The notes: generated from the sequence alone by a model not told the origin. Shown: positions 1 to 12,479, counted from the stretch's first letter. The stretch: 64,000 nt of DNA from Botryotinia globosa (GCA_014898425.1 RCSZ01000001.1:3100001-3164000), one strand, 5' to 3'. Made by a program: numbers and translations.

Positions 1-963
1 TTCCCTTCGCTCGGAGGTATGGCACGTTTTCTTTTTTTGATTCCCATCAAGAGAAACCACTGTTTTTGTTTGACCTTACTTCTCTTCGGCATTTTCCGAT
101 CTACTCTTTATCGCTCTCATCACCGCATTTCCTCAAAATCGCGATCTCCTCAAATTCAATCTCTAAGCTCTAGTCACCTTTGATTCGAATTGCCTCATGA
201 CTACTTTTTGTCTTGTCTTCGCGGGAAACTTGATTTCTGACTCTCTCTTTACGAAGATAAAATCTCTCAAGACCATAACTACTCCATCCCTTTCTCCAAT
301 TGTGACACTCTCGTCGTCGAATCTTCAGCCTGATTTTCCTACGATTCCTCTGAGGTTATCCTGGACCAGAGCGAATTGGATTGTTAAGTATCTTTCTTAA
401 TTGAATTAATCAGGTCGCTTCTCTATGTTTTATCCGATACTTGATCTGTCAGTTTAAAGTTCTAAGCTAGAAAGACAAAAAGTAACCACTTCGACATTTG
501 GTATTGTGCTAAATAAGATCGTGATAGTTGTCTATTGCGATGCTGTTCGCATCACATGTACAAGCTCAAATGGTGTCAGTAGATTCGACTTTGTAGTGGG
601 ACCGTGAGAGTATTCAGGACTCAAGCACTATTTATTCTCGCATTTTTTCTACATCTTTGGATGATATTTTAAAATTCGACGAAAGTTAGCCTAGGCAGTT
701 TCCTGTTCAATCCCTAAACTCAAAGTCTAGACAGTACAGCAATCGACTCTGAATAACTTGCAGGCACCTAGCATTTTGAATGGAGGTACCAATTTCTCTA
801 TAATGTTATTTTTAATTTACACTTCTAAGCACGAGGTGTTTTGAATTTACAAGATTTGATTTGCTTTCAGTGAGCACTCAATTATGACACATCGAATAAT
901 GAAAATTTAAGATCTATTAAAGCTTTGCCAGATTCGTTTCCTTTTCCGTAATAGTTATCAAGC
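1..963. other. Intergenic, no gene recognised
   Basis: AT-rich sequence at the left edge. The only open frames are short and have no recognisable domain. It holds the 3' flank of the oxygenase gene that reads leftward and ends at 964; nothing else can be supported. Confidence 0.6.
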
Positions 964-2099
964 TTATACACTGATAGCAGGCGTCCTGACGAATACTTTT
1001 CCTCCCATCGTTTGCGGCTTTAAGTCCCCGTTCATGATTTGTCTGATCCTCCACTCACCCCACTCTCGTACGGTTTTCGACTGATCAGCCTCCTCTTTCG
1101 CCAAGGCTGGAATGCCGCTGCCCTTGAACCTTTTCATACTCCCATCGTTCTCGCACCGTACCAAATATGCTAAGCTCCTCCTGACATACATTCCCTGCTC
1201 ACCGGGAGGTGTTATAACTCTATGCAAAGCACTACATAACACACCGCCAGTACGCTCGACTAAAGTGTCGCCCAAATTGATCACTGCACAGCCCGGCTGT
1301 GGTTTTATGTATAACCAATTCTCATTCTTGTTTTCGACGCCTGCAGGGAGGATTTGAAGGCCGCCAACAACATTGAACAGCATGGTTATCAAACCGACGT
1401 CGGTATGACTCGCGAACGCAACACGGTGGTCAACAACGGGTTGGGGGCGTGTGTATACCATGCGAAGGGATGTATCTGAGCGCTTATCAATTGGGCAAGT
1501 AGAAGCTAGGGTTCCAGACGGGAGTCCAAGGTGATTGTCGAGGTGAGAAAATACAGCGCAGATTCCAGAGTGTGCACGGCGGAAAAAGGACTGGACTGAA
1601 GATCTGTTTTCAACGAATGGATAAGGATCGGGTTTTGGGTTTGTCTCAAGACCAAGTGCGTCGTCCTGGTTGACGTTGTAAATTTCAATGGCATCGAATT
1701 TGCCATCGCCAGTCTTCAAAGTTCCAACTGGTTTGTAGCTAATCAACATGTCAATTTATGTCTTTTCTTGCGAAGTCAAATTAAGCCATGCTTGTGTACT
1801 TACCCTCTGAGATCACGAGGAGGATCGCTAACGTATTTCATAAGCTCATTCTGCTCAAGATCAAAAGTGGCATTGCTAATCTTGAACATGGATTCAGCAT
1901 CTTTCAGAAGTGCCTCTCCTTCCTCCGAACCACGCAGGTTAAGCAAGAAAACACCATGCTCTCTACAAGAATCGAATAGCTTATCCGATTCAGAAGAGGA
2001 ATTACTCTGCAGGGCTTTGTATGAGATTATAGGGATTTCAGCTGTTGGAACGTCGTTGGGGAAGGGAGGGGACTGGGCAAAAATCTCTTCAGTAGGCAT
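964..2099 (-). CDS. 2-oxoglutarate/Fe(II)-dependent dioxygenase (isopenicillin N synthase-like fold)
   Basis: Two exons on the minus strand, 2099-1804 and 1738-964, give 356 residues. The intron has donor GTAAGT and acceptor TTAG, and joins ...DLRG to YKPVG... in frame. I chose the ATG at 2099 because the longer frame upstream starts at TTG. The N-terminal half (about residues 20-130) has the DIOX_N layout, with the IPII...GVFLL type core. The C-terminal half holds the iron triad: H210 and D212 in HTDVGL, and H271 in SALHRV. R285xS287 is the expected 2OG-binding pair. Enzymes of this family hydroxylate, desaturate or cyclise small molecules using Fe(II), O2 and 2-oxoglutarate; the substrate cannot be read from the sequence. 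The length is normal and all metal ligands are present, so it should be active. No biosynthetic core enzyme lies nearby, so a secondary-metabolite role is not supported here. Confidence 0.9.
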
Positions 2100-5000
2100 G
2101 GCAGATAAAAGAAGCAAAGTAGAGCGTTCAAGATAATACTAGTGAATTGGACTGATTTACTAAATTTTTGGGCTTTTTATGTTCTTACAAAGTATTGTAA
2201 TTGACTTTCCCAAACCCTCGATTGCAGCCCTAAATATCACCTTCGAAGCTAACGCCAAAAGCTATTTTCAATCTTTATCATGCTACTGGTTGTTGCTACT
2301 CCTTCCTCCGGCAATGTTCTTACCAAAAACCTCACCGACACCAACGGTACCAACGGTACTAAAGTTAAAAAGGTTTATCGGGAATATAATTGCATTAGCT
2401 AGATGAGGGTGGCATCGTTCCAGCAAATCGACTAATAAACTTCATCTGAAATTCAACGTCTGAAGAAACGCAATTCGAGTTGATTGGCTTATATGCGGGG
2501 CTCAGCGGAGAAAAATGCGTTCCAATCTGTCGGAATACTGACGTGTAAAACGGTTACATCGATCATATTCCATCCCGCTCTCATGCATACTGTGTACGTG
2601 GCATATCCATTCATAGAGTGGGGTGAGAACACCAGACATTTTAGCATTCCTTCTTCATGTGAAGAAGGTTGATGGAATGAATTTGTTCTTTTACCCCTGC
2701 ATATTTTCTATGTACATACACGTTGTTATATCCATCTAACACAACCAATTGCTTGAAAAACGTGGAGTGAACTCTAATATGTCTTAGTGAAATATGTGTG
2801 CATGTGATGTTTTTTCGCAGTGATGAGTGTTGATTGAATGCATCAAGGAATCGAGCTTAATAAAATATTGCCATTCGTCATTGAATACCACTCCATCTTG
2901 CGGGATCAGATCTTCTTTCAGAGGCGACTGCATATCCGTATATTTGAGATGGAGGAGTTTGATCCGAGAAGTTGAAATCATATCCTGAAGTCTAGGTGAT
3001 CACAATTACTGTAATATAATTACAGGCTGAAGGAAAGTAGTAAAATATTCTAAAGTCAATTATAATATCCTACAAGACAAAGCTCGGGATATGATTTTCT
3101 TAGCTTAATGTGAACATCAAGATGGTGGGAGATGCGTTCGCTTGTTTATCGGTCTTTTCCCTCCCCCCTTCTGTCTGTGAACGTGGAAATTTTCAATTGA
3201 CGCTTGATTAATAATTTTATCTTGATAGAGAGACACTTTCTTCGTACTTGTTCTTGAAATTTTATTTAGCGAATACACCCTCAAATATATAATGATCTAA
3301 TCGAGTGAAACTTGTAAATTACAAGATACAAAAATGGAAAAACCTCGAAGAAGTATCTCCTGAGAAATTATCTTGGTTGAGCCCAGAGCAAAATAACATT
3401 ACAGTGCTTAGGGGAAGTAATCAGATGGAAAGTAACTCTCTTATATTTGATATTTGTTTGTGTGGGTTACAGTTATACTATATTCAAAAGAATTTAAAAA
3501 ATCAGTATTTCATCTACAAAACTTTACAAGCTTTGAATCTTACTTTTCAACCAAATTTAGATAGAATTCTATATTGTATACCTAGGTACTATCTATTGGA
3601 ACATCTATTTAGAGAGTTAAGCTGGGAGTAAAGTAGTCTTTCAATCGTAATTAATATTTAGATCCTCATATAATATCTACTTAGCGCCGCCAATATCGGT
3701 TGAATTTATAGAGTTAACTATTAAGACGCTTATAATTAGACATATTATGATATCAGTTTTCAATCATTAACATTTATTTACATAAGTTTATAAGTTTCTA
3801 ATTCTTCCTCTCGATTTCAATCTAGATACAATCCTACGTGTAGGAGGGTATACAAACTTCTATATCAGTAATAAATTCCATCTTATATTGGTTCTTCTGT
3901 ATAAGTATAACTGAACTACTACAAGTCGACACGAGTTGCGGAACTGACGACCTAGAGTATCATTGGATCTTAACAATCTTGTGTTTGTTGCTTGTTGTAC
4001 TAAGGACTTACATTAGATTGTGTATTAGGGCTAGAGAATAATATCCTGATATTTTTTGTCTGAGAAACATGATATCTAGGTGCGGCAATCATTACGAATA
4101 ACTCAAAGTTAGGAACTCTTATAGATTTGTAAACTGGTAGAATATTTCGCAACTTTCAAAGCCTGTAACCTATTCATTCTATAATTACTTAGTATCAGAA
4201 CCTATTGTTCGATTGTTCAGTCTGCATTCAATCATTGAGATAATTCTCAAGATATTCGAACCCACTTTGGTCGATTTCTGCATTGTCCTCACTAACGGGG
4301 TTTTTGATCGATTTTGTATTGATCAATTTTATCGCCCGAAAAGTTTCGAGCAGAGATATAGAATATCTCTCAGATCCAACAAAATGAAGCCTTATTATCC
4401 TCAAATATAACGTATTTTCGAAACATGAGTCATTGCCTACACTCTCTTAACCAAATTCTGTAACGGCTCAACTAATGCACAAATGAGAATAATCAAACTT
4501 TTCAATTGACTCTAATTGCAATTATTCCTTTCATAATACAGTCAAGTTGGCCGTTATAGTGGAGAAACTAATCTGTTACATGCCCCTTGAGAATCTTCCT
4601 TCGCAGACCAGAGGCTATTAGATCACATATTCTGGTTTTCATACTAATAACTTCGTTTAATCTGGCTGCAGTATCATCATTACTTTTTGCTCGACTATTT
4701 CACTCGTCATGAATCTCTAGAAGGGAAATGTTAGTACTAGACGGAAAGCTCTGGTCTGTAGTCTCCTGAATGTGTGTGCTTAAAAGCAATAATATTTAAG
4801 GATTTGTCAAATAATTACACATCAGTTGTTACTCCCTCTAAAGATTTCACTTGTAAGTAACTTCACGTACCTTGTAGCTGCTAATACAACCCATCGCCCA
4901 CTTTGGATACCAAAGAATAAGAAACCAGAAACAGGCCAGCAATCCCAACGCCGGTTTGTCTTTGAACTTACTAGAGTTTCCATGCCGTTCCAGATAATGA

Positions 5001-6583
5001 ATCCATTGCGGCTGTTATGAACACTTGGAAATGCATCCGAGCAATTTCTTTTCGTGGTTTGCATCATACTGTATTATGCAGGCACTGATTTATTCTTGTG
5101 TGAAAGACGAGGCAAGTTTAATAATTACTGTTGCTGGTCATTAAAGTTACACGCGTTCGCTTTGAGTGGCTCAGAGAAATATTGAATAGGCAGAATAACG
5201 ATGGTAGTGGTGATAAAAACTCGACAAGGTTTCACAACTTGAGTTAGAAGTGGTGCTTCCTTTATTTATGTTACGGTTTTACGATCTTTTCCAACGTTTT
5301 TATCGCACTTGCTTCGAGACAATATGAGTTCTGGGTTGGGCAAAATTGACCGAACTAAAAATAGAATGTACCTTCAATCTATTTCCCTCGTGAATGGGGC
5401 AACATAGTCTATTACAGTTGTTATCCTAACGGATTTGAGACAATATCTCGCAGCTCATTCTCTGCCCGACTTCTGGAAGCTGAAAAGAGAGTTTGGTCAG
5501 TTTTCCTGCGCCATAATCGCGCCTCTCTACTCCGAGCGTTGCTGGCTGATCAGCTTGATTCACTGCCACCGCTATTATCTTTATCGCTCGGCAGTAAGAT
5601 AGGGGTGAGCCTAGACTAAGGTTATTACTTCATACACTTGTTGCCTTTGATATTCATGCCGATTAGTACAGAGCGTGAGATGAAGGTAGTTTCAAAACTC
5701 TTTGCCCTTTGTCAAATAACGAGGCAGGTTTATCAAAGACGTGTCTACATTTCTGTAACCTTTCCATGGCACGCCTTCTAGTCTAATTTGCTTAGACTTT
5801 TTTGTGGTCACTTTGTAGAATGTAGGCAGTTTCCTTGCGGATGCTCTCGTCCTGTACTAGAGTTCATCCAAACTATGACATTCAAATCGATAAATATGTA
5901 TCTATCTTTGGTCCCCACCTAATGCGAGTCCTGATAATTGAAGCAGTATAACAAGTATTGAATATACGCCCCACTGTGGTGAAGCGTATTGCATTTTCTA
6001 TTACGCATTCTAATATGCGATATCGAAAATCATATCATAAAAATTATTGATATTATCGCATGATACTTTACACTACTAAAAAGATAAGGGAATACCGGGA
6101 TTCAATGGATCCAAGTAAAGTCCAATTAAGATAGCATCAATATCGCCTATTGATGAAGGGAAGACTCTATTGAATATCCTTGGGCGCTCAAAGGATGTAC
6201 GCTGTGACACTTAGAAATTCAAGAAATCATAGTTCTTTAGTTTGTTATTAGTTCTATCATACCGTATAGCTTGTACATATTGCAGTGGATAATTCGATAA
6301 CTTATATACACTAGAAGGCTTCAACATCAGCCACCATAATATAACTTGAAGCTAGATGCCTGTGACATCAGAGAACAAGCGACACACGGTACAATTTTGC
6401 AATCACAGCTGCGGTCAAGTTGACCAAGAGTTTCGGTCCCGAAATCGTCAATACTATATCGTAAGTCTATAACTGTATACTTCACCACCGAAAAGCAGCT
6501 TGACCACCAATAGTTTACATCCAGTGACGTCGTCGTTTATATTAGGCCTGCCTCGATTCACCTGCACCATGCAATGTGACTAA
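2100..6583. other. AT-rich gene desert, probable mutated repeat remnants
   Basis: About 4.5 kb with no credible gene. Base composition is strongly AT from about 2.9 kb onward, with many stop codons in all frames. A short stretch around 4822-5067 on the minus strand has a donor-like GTAAGT inside a locally coding-looking frame, but no family is recognisable. One copy of the palindrome TACCTAGGTA lies at 3579-3588. The region is compatible with RIP-mutated or otherwise decayed transposon sequence. Confidence 0.5.
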
Positions 6584-6972
6584 GAGCCCGTTCGGATCGT
6601 TTTTTTAATTTGTTGTCAAAATGAGTTTAGTTAAAATAATTTAGTCTACATTTTGTATGTTTTATTGATATTGAATTTTAGATTAATAAGCTTACAAAAC
6701 GTAAAATAATATATATTGACAAATGCTAATCAAAGCTATATTGCAAATTTAACGAAAATACTATATAAATTTTAAAATTTATTGATCAATATAATATAGC
6801 TTTTTGTAGTTCAATATTAGTGTCCAGTAAACTTATAATATATATTGACAAGATATATTGACAATAAAATTCAAAATAATTTTGGGAACTATTTTAGTGT
6901 TCGGTAAATACCTATTTAGGCTATATTTATTTATTATCAACATCGCCTAAAAAAATCGATCCGAACGGGCCC
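6584..6972. mobile_element. 389-bp MITE with terminal inverted repeats and TAA target-site duplication
   Basis: The left end reads GAGCCCGTTCGGATCG followed by seven T. The reverse complement of the right end reads GGGCCCGTTCGGATCGA followed by seven T, so the termini are inverted repeats of about 24 bp with one substitution and one indel. The element is flanked on both sides by TAA (6581-6583 and 6973-6975), a 3-bp duplication. The interior is very AT-rich, includes several copies of an ATATATTGACAA-like word and has no open frame. A short non-coding element with a TAA duplication is the signature of a PIF/Harbinger-derived MITE. The superfamily is inference from the duplication; the structure is seen directly. 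Confidence 0.85.
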
Positions 6973-7404
6973 TAAGTGGAGTCTAATTACACATTCTAAA
7001 CTGAAATCCTGGTGATCTTCGCTGGGTAATTACGTAATCATGCACGGCAGTTACTGGTAAGCCACATGTACTTCGTAGTAATAATAGAGATTCCACCCCA
7101 GCCCTATACCGGGGTGATATGCGTTTTTAAGCTTAGGTATGCAGTGACATCCTCTTGACGAAGCTTACGAAGCCTGAAATAGGGGGGTAATCGAATGTAG
7201 CTAAGGAAGGAACTGCTTGATTTTTTGTTTCGTTTCGTTTTGACAAGACAATCACTATTTTTGTTTCTATGCCTTGGGTTAATCTCACGGGTCGACCTAT
7301 ACGTCTGCACATGACGCGGCGACGGTATTCTCCTGGCCGTCTTCATCTCGAGATCATGATGATGAACGGCCCCGTTCAATGCCTCAATTAAGCTTGTAAT
7401 AACG

Positions 7405-7413
7405 GATATATAA
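7405..7413 (+). promoter_or_regulatory. TATA-like box upstream of the tannase relic
   Basis: The sequence GATATATAA lies about 130 bp upstream of the ATG of the decayed tannase gene. It is followed by a pyrimidine-rich stretch with CAAACCTAAAC-type words that resemble a fungal transcription start region. It is a positional guess only. Confidence 0.3.
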
Positions 7414-7541
7414 TGCTTTGCAAGTACCGGTGATAATTTACTCTCGGCACTAGCTTTACATTCGTTGTTTCAACCTAAACCAAACACTCTCTTGATTCAC
7501 GCCTATTCCTCTTGTTCATTGCTTTGATTAGATTCATCAAT

Positions 7542-9286
7542 ATGCGCCAATCTTCGCGCACAGCTATCGCAGCTCTTGAGGTGACGGTGAATGCTGCATC
7601 GCTTTCCGATGTATGCACTGTATCCAATTTCCAGGCCGCAATACCTGCAAATGGAACCTTGCTAGGTATCGATTTGATCCCTTCAGCCGTGACAGCGAGC
7701 GCTGTCTACAATGCATCTGCTGGTATGGGTAGCACTACCACCTACACCTATTGCAATGTTACAGCAACCTACACCCACACTGGAAAGGGCGATAAGGTGG
7801 TCATAAAGTATGCTTTCCCAAGTCCTTTAGATTTTGAAAGTCGCTTCTGTGTCGCTGGTGGAGGTGGTTATTCTCTTTCCAGTGATGCAACTGGGGGGCT
7901 TGCATATGGTGCCGTTGGTGATGCCACTGATGCAGGGTACGACGCCTTCGACTACAGTTATAATGAGGTTGTTCTATATGGCAACGGATCTATTAATTGG
8001 GACGCGATGTATATGTTTGGGTACCAAGCAGTAGGCGAGATGACTTAGGTTGGAAAGACGCTTATGAAAGGTTTTTACGGCTTGTTCGATAACACAAAGG
8101 TCTACATTTATTATGAAGGATGTTCTGATAGAGAAAGAAAGAGTATAAATCAAATTCAGCACTAAAACAAGGAATACAATAAAGTTATTACAAATACTCC
8201 AGCTTTCTGTTTTGTGTAGTAACAAATTCATCACATATTCTCATCTGTGATTGAACATATATTGGATTACTACCCACCACCTTGCAAAATGGATAAAATT
8301 GTAAATACTACCATCGCTGCTTGCAATCCTCTCGATAAACGAACAAACAGTGTTGTCTCTCGCACAGATCTTTGCAAGCTTAACTTCAACCTCAGTTCGA
8401 TTATCGGCGAATCACACTACTGTGCAGCAACTACCTCCTCTTCTCTCGGTTTCGGATTTAGTAAGCGTGCACAAGGTAGTACAACCAGCACTGCGCCTGC
8501 CCAGAATGGAACAGTGACTGCTGAGGGTGTCGCTGTCGCTCAAGCCATCTATGATGGTCTCCACAACTCCGATAACGAGCATGCATACCTTTCCTGGCAG
8601 ATCGCTTCCAACTTTGGAGATGCCGCTACCACGTACAAAAACAACACTGGATCCTGGGAACTTAGCATTCCATCTACAGGAGGAGCGTATGTCACCAAGT
8701 ACGTTCAATTGCTCGATCTCGACAATCTTTCCGACCTTGATAACGTTATTTACGATACCTTGTTGAGTGGATGAACATTGGTATGGTGAGATATATGGAT
8801 AGCTTACAAAACATCCTTCCTGATTTAACTACGTTCCAATATTCTGGGGGTAAATTTCTTCACTATCACGGTGAATCCGATCCAAGTATTCCATCCGCCT
8901 CATCCATACACTACTGTCAATCTGTTCGTTCCGCCATGTACAATAATGCTACTGCTGAAGAGAGTCTAGAGGCACTCCAGAACTAGTATCAATTTTACCT
9001 TGTTCCTAGTGCAGCCCACTGCGGAACCAACTCTCTTCAACCTGGACCCTATCCCGAGGACAACATGGAAATTATGATCGATTGGATTGAAAATGGAGTC
9101 AAGCCCACTGCTCTCAATGCAACTGTATCTTCGGGTACATATGCAGGTGAGACTCAGATGCTTTGTCAATGGCCAACTCGTCCTCTCTGGCAGAGTAACA
9201 GTACTACTTTCGATTGTGTCAATGAGGAGGCTTCTATTGACAGCTGGACTTACACCTTTGATGCATTTAAGATTCCTGTTTACTAA
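7542..9286 (+). pseudogene. Decayed tannase/feruloyl esterase gene
   Basis: The translated pieces line up as one tannase-family protein (secreted serine esterases of plant polyphenol esters) but are broken. The first piece starts at the ATG at 7542 and runs to an in-frame TAG at 8046-8048. The same frame continues through the nucleophile region, which reads EGCSDRERKS where the family has GCSxGG. More stops follow between 8160 and 8240. Coding sense resumes at 8247 (YYPPPCK...), is lost by a one-base frameshift near 8762-8771, and meets another TAG at 8984-8986. The last piece has the Asp region (HYHGESDPSIP) and the catalytic His region (SAAHCGT), ending at 9286. The N-terminus lacks a good hydrophobic signal core. 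With several independent lesions and a ruined nucleophile elbow, a functional product is unlikely. Confidence 0.88.
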
Positions 9287-10427
9287 ACGTCCTTAGATTA
9301 CATCTTGACGTATTTTCGAACCCGACAGAGACGACAGATTAGGAGGAACTGGAGAGTATAGGAGGGAATGAAAATTTGGCTTCTTTGATTGTATTGTGGA
9401 TAGTTGTTCCAATATTTAGTTCTGACGCTGTATATACTATATAGTAGTGTGTTGATATTAATTTTGATAAATAAATTTATTTATCACTTTCCCATCTCGC
9501 TGTAGGTTCATTAGATGATATATTTATGAGCCTGAAACAATCTTCTTGGAACTAATATGCGGCTTGAGCGCAACCTCTAACGATGTAAAAGTTAGGGGTT
9601 GAAGACAGCTTTTGTTCTTTCAACTATTTCTCTCCTTTATATTTTGAAGCTTTCGGCAGCTTCTTGGAAGAAAAGTAAACATATAGTTTCAATACATTAT
9701 AGACATGAATTAATATGTAAACAGTGCTATTTCCAACAGAGGAGCAATTGTACAACTATACAATATAGTTATGTAAATGAGTAAAGAGAAAACGTGTTAA
9801 TTAAAACCGATTCACTACAAACTACAATTAGACCGGATAAATTAATCCATCTAGGTACACAAAACCCACAAATATTTTCATCTCGGCTCGACTTGCATTT
9901 TCCAACCCCAATGCAATGCCCAAAAGTTCATCTCAACAGCTCTGCAAGATGCGGTATGCTCTGATCAGTAATGAATGGCATGAGAGATGCATGGGTGCCA
10001 CGTGTTTCCCATCTGTCTTACATGCATCACCGTCCAACTGTGGATCCAGCTAAGTCCTCCGAGAGGTCGAGTTTGGAAAATCCCGGAACGCTGCATCGTA
10101 GTGCTTACACTATATGCATGTATCATCCACGTCGAAGCAAGCTGGTCTGAGGATATCAGAGAGCATGATTAGGAGAAATTTCGCATGCGTTTGGCTATAA
10201 GTATTGGGATGCATTGTCGTGCGTTTGCTCTGAATTCCTTATTTTAGATGCTTCTTTTCGGGTTTTGAGCAGCTGGGATTTTGATGAATGCTATTCGAAT
10301 GTTGAGGATGATTCTTTAGATACTTTTGATTTCAATCTGTACAATTTGATCGTCAACACATTTTATACAATAAGAATATTCAACAACTCGCTACCTCGAC
10401 TGTCTATATCCGGTTGTTATAATCACC
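9287..10427. other. Intergenic, no gene recognised
   Basis: AT-rich at first, mixed later. Only short open frames without domain signatures are present. It contains the promoter side of the 2EXR gene that starts at 10428. Confidence 0.55.
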
Positions 10428-11417
10428 ATGCATTTATCACATACTAAACAAGAAGACGCCATCCTCCCAACCCTCCATCCAAAGTCAAAACGAACCATCA
10501 AAAAATTCCTCTCACCATATCATCCACGCCAGCTCTCGAAACTCCTCACCCTGACTCCCCTCCGCTCATCTGCGTCCAAGCCCCCCATCAACCCTCTCCC
10601 AGAATTCCACTTCTTCTCCCAACTCCCCTCCGAAATTCGCGCCATGATATGGGCTATCTATTTCACCTTTCCCCGCATCCACATCACCGCTCTCGGCTCC
10701 CAACCCACAGCTTCAGATCCCTGGCCTCTAACGCTCTCCCGCTCACCCCATTTCCATCCCTCGCTCCGCATATCCCACGAATCCCGCTCTATCTACCAAC
10801 AAACCTGCTGGCTAGAGACTCTCCAACGAATGCACATCCAGCCTCACCCCTCGATTCGACACCCGACCCCCGCATCTTTCGGCCCCACATCTTTTCTCGC
10901 CTCTCCCGGAAGCGATCTGGTAAATTGGGATTCCGATATTTTCTGGTTCAAAGGCATTCCCACGGTCAAGAAACTATCGATCGGTTATCCCGAGAGCCAT
11001 ATGCAGAGATACGAGGATGTGCGGAAGGTGGCGCTGGACTATGCGGTTTTGGATTATGAGGAGGATAGTTATTATTGGAGGAAGCGGTTTAAGGTTGGTT
11101 GGTATGGATTAGTTTGCGTGTTGTATTTGTTTGAGTTTTTGGAAGAGGTTTATTTTGTGCTTGATGTGGAGGGTGGGGAGGGAGTGGGGAGAGGAGATAC
11201 GGAGGTATCGTTTGAGATGGTTGATGCAGAAGAGAGAGTGAGGAGGAGGTTGGAAGATGTGAAGAAGGAAGTGGATAGCGATGGTGGGTTGAGGTTTCCT
11301 CAATTGGATGACAGAGGGATGTATCCGGGCTTGGAACGTCTATTTTCTCGTCGGGAAAGGGGTTATGGGTGGCAGGTTCCAAAGATACGGTTTGTATATG
11401 CTAGGAATATTGGATGA
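10428..11417 (+). CDS. 2EXR domain-containing protein
   Basis: A single uninterrupted frame of 329 residues starts at an ATG. Residues about 55-125 carry the fungal 2EXR pattern: an aromatic-rich FHFFSQLPSEIRAMIW start, then PRI, and later a SLRISHESRSIYQ-type helix. This domain is abundant in Pezizomycotina; its molecular function is not established, so none is assigned. The C-terminal half is acidic and charged (glutamate-rich around residues 250-285). The first two thirds of the coding strand are C-rich and the last third is G-rich with almost no C-ending codons, a composition break near 10985 (see findings). No signal peptide or membrane helix is seen. The alternative that the C-terminal third is a fused unrelated piece cannot be excluded, but the frame is open throughout. 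Confidence 0.85.
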   Translation: MHLSHTKQEDAILPTLHPKSKRTIKKFLSPYHPRQLSKLLTLTPLRSSASKPPINPLPEFHFFSQLPSEIRAMIWAIYFTFPRIHITALGSQPTASDPWPLTLSRSPHFHPSLRISHESRSIYQQTCWLETLQRMHIQPHPSIRHPTPASFGPTSFLASPGSDLVNWDSDIFWFKGIPTVKKLSIGYPESHMQRYEDVRKVALDYAVLDYEEDSYYWRKRFKVGWYGLVCVLYLFEFLEEVYFVLDVEGGEGVGRGDTEVSFEMVDAEERVRRRLEDVKKEVDSDGGLRFPQLDDRGMYPGLERLFSRRERGYGWQVPKIRFVYARNIG

Positions 11418-12479
11418 TGGACGTGCATATAATATACACTATTCCCAGTGTTGCTACAAGAAACATTGAGAAGGGTAAGTTATATCAATGGTAGCATCGG
11501 ATACCTATATTACACTATTCTGTAATCTTGTATCAAGTGTGCATCTCGTGATGATCAGATGAAAATGCTCCAAATTTCTTTCCAAGCCAAGGAGAAATTA
11601 TAACTCCGTGCAAAATGCGATAGACATCTGGCTCTCATTGTATAAAATCTTCAGTGTCTAGATAGAACTTGACACTTAATCCGTGTTAAATACCTGCATC
11701 TAAGATGACAATCCGCGAAGTAGAATAGGCTTCAAATTAGCACGGAACTAAAACAGCAGAATAAAACCCAAGTGCACATTACTCTCAAACCCTTCCGCAC
11801 AACCACCCACTTTCTACACTCACCATTGTAAAGCTCCCATATCATAGCATTCTCCAAAAAAAAGCAATCGACCTCATCACACAACTATTCCACCCCAAAG
11901 ATACAGTTTTTCAAGCCTCATCTTCGTATACATCTTCAAATTCTCTCCAAACATCCAAAACAAATCATCTCCACTCCATTCTTTTCCGAAGATTCACTCT
12001 CCGAATCTCAATTCCATCATGTCGCTTACACGTTAATATCAAATGATGAAGTCAACGGGATAATGATAGCAGTATACGTTGAAATATCGTGTGTATATTT
12101 CTTCGTTAGACATGAGATTTACGAAGCTGGTAGGCTTTGTGTTGATGGGAATTGGATGGGGATCCCGACATACTGATAGCATAAGTGCATGAATTAGTTG
12201 AGAGTTGAGTTGGGAATTGAGTTGGGATCCGGGGTGTGAAGAAGAAGACGAAGAAGAAATCAATGAGTCGGGTAACTCTGTAACATCATCACCATCTCAA
12301 AGTCTGCATCAAAATCAAACAATCAACCACTAACTAATTCTCAAAAACCTTCGAGACAATAATGGTCTTTCCAGCCTTTGAATGATACCAACAAGAAATT
12401 CGAATCTAATTTCGTCATCATAATATATACATATACATAACAAAAGTCTATTTTCCACTCTCCCACGATCAAAAGCCAC
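11418..12479. other. Intergenic, convergent 3' flanks
   Basis: Lies between the 3' ends of the 2EXR gene (+) and the permease gene (-). The only frames are short and of low complexity. No RNA gene or repeat of note was seen. Confidence 0.55.

Noticed and set aside
2280..2402. Short frame starting MLLVVATPSSGNVLTKN, resembling a small secreted peptide
   Set aside because: Only 40 codons, with a repeated NGTNGT from a short DNA repeat; no cysteine pattern, no good leader and no supporting splice sites.
4822..5067. Coding-looking minus-strand segment with internal GTAAGT and GTACGT donors
   Set aside because: No family recognised, surrounding sequence is AT-rich and decayed, and no consistent multi-exon model could be built.
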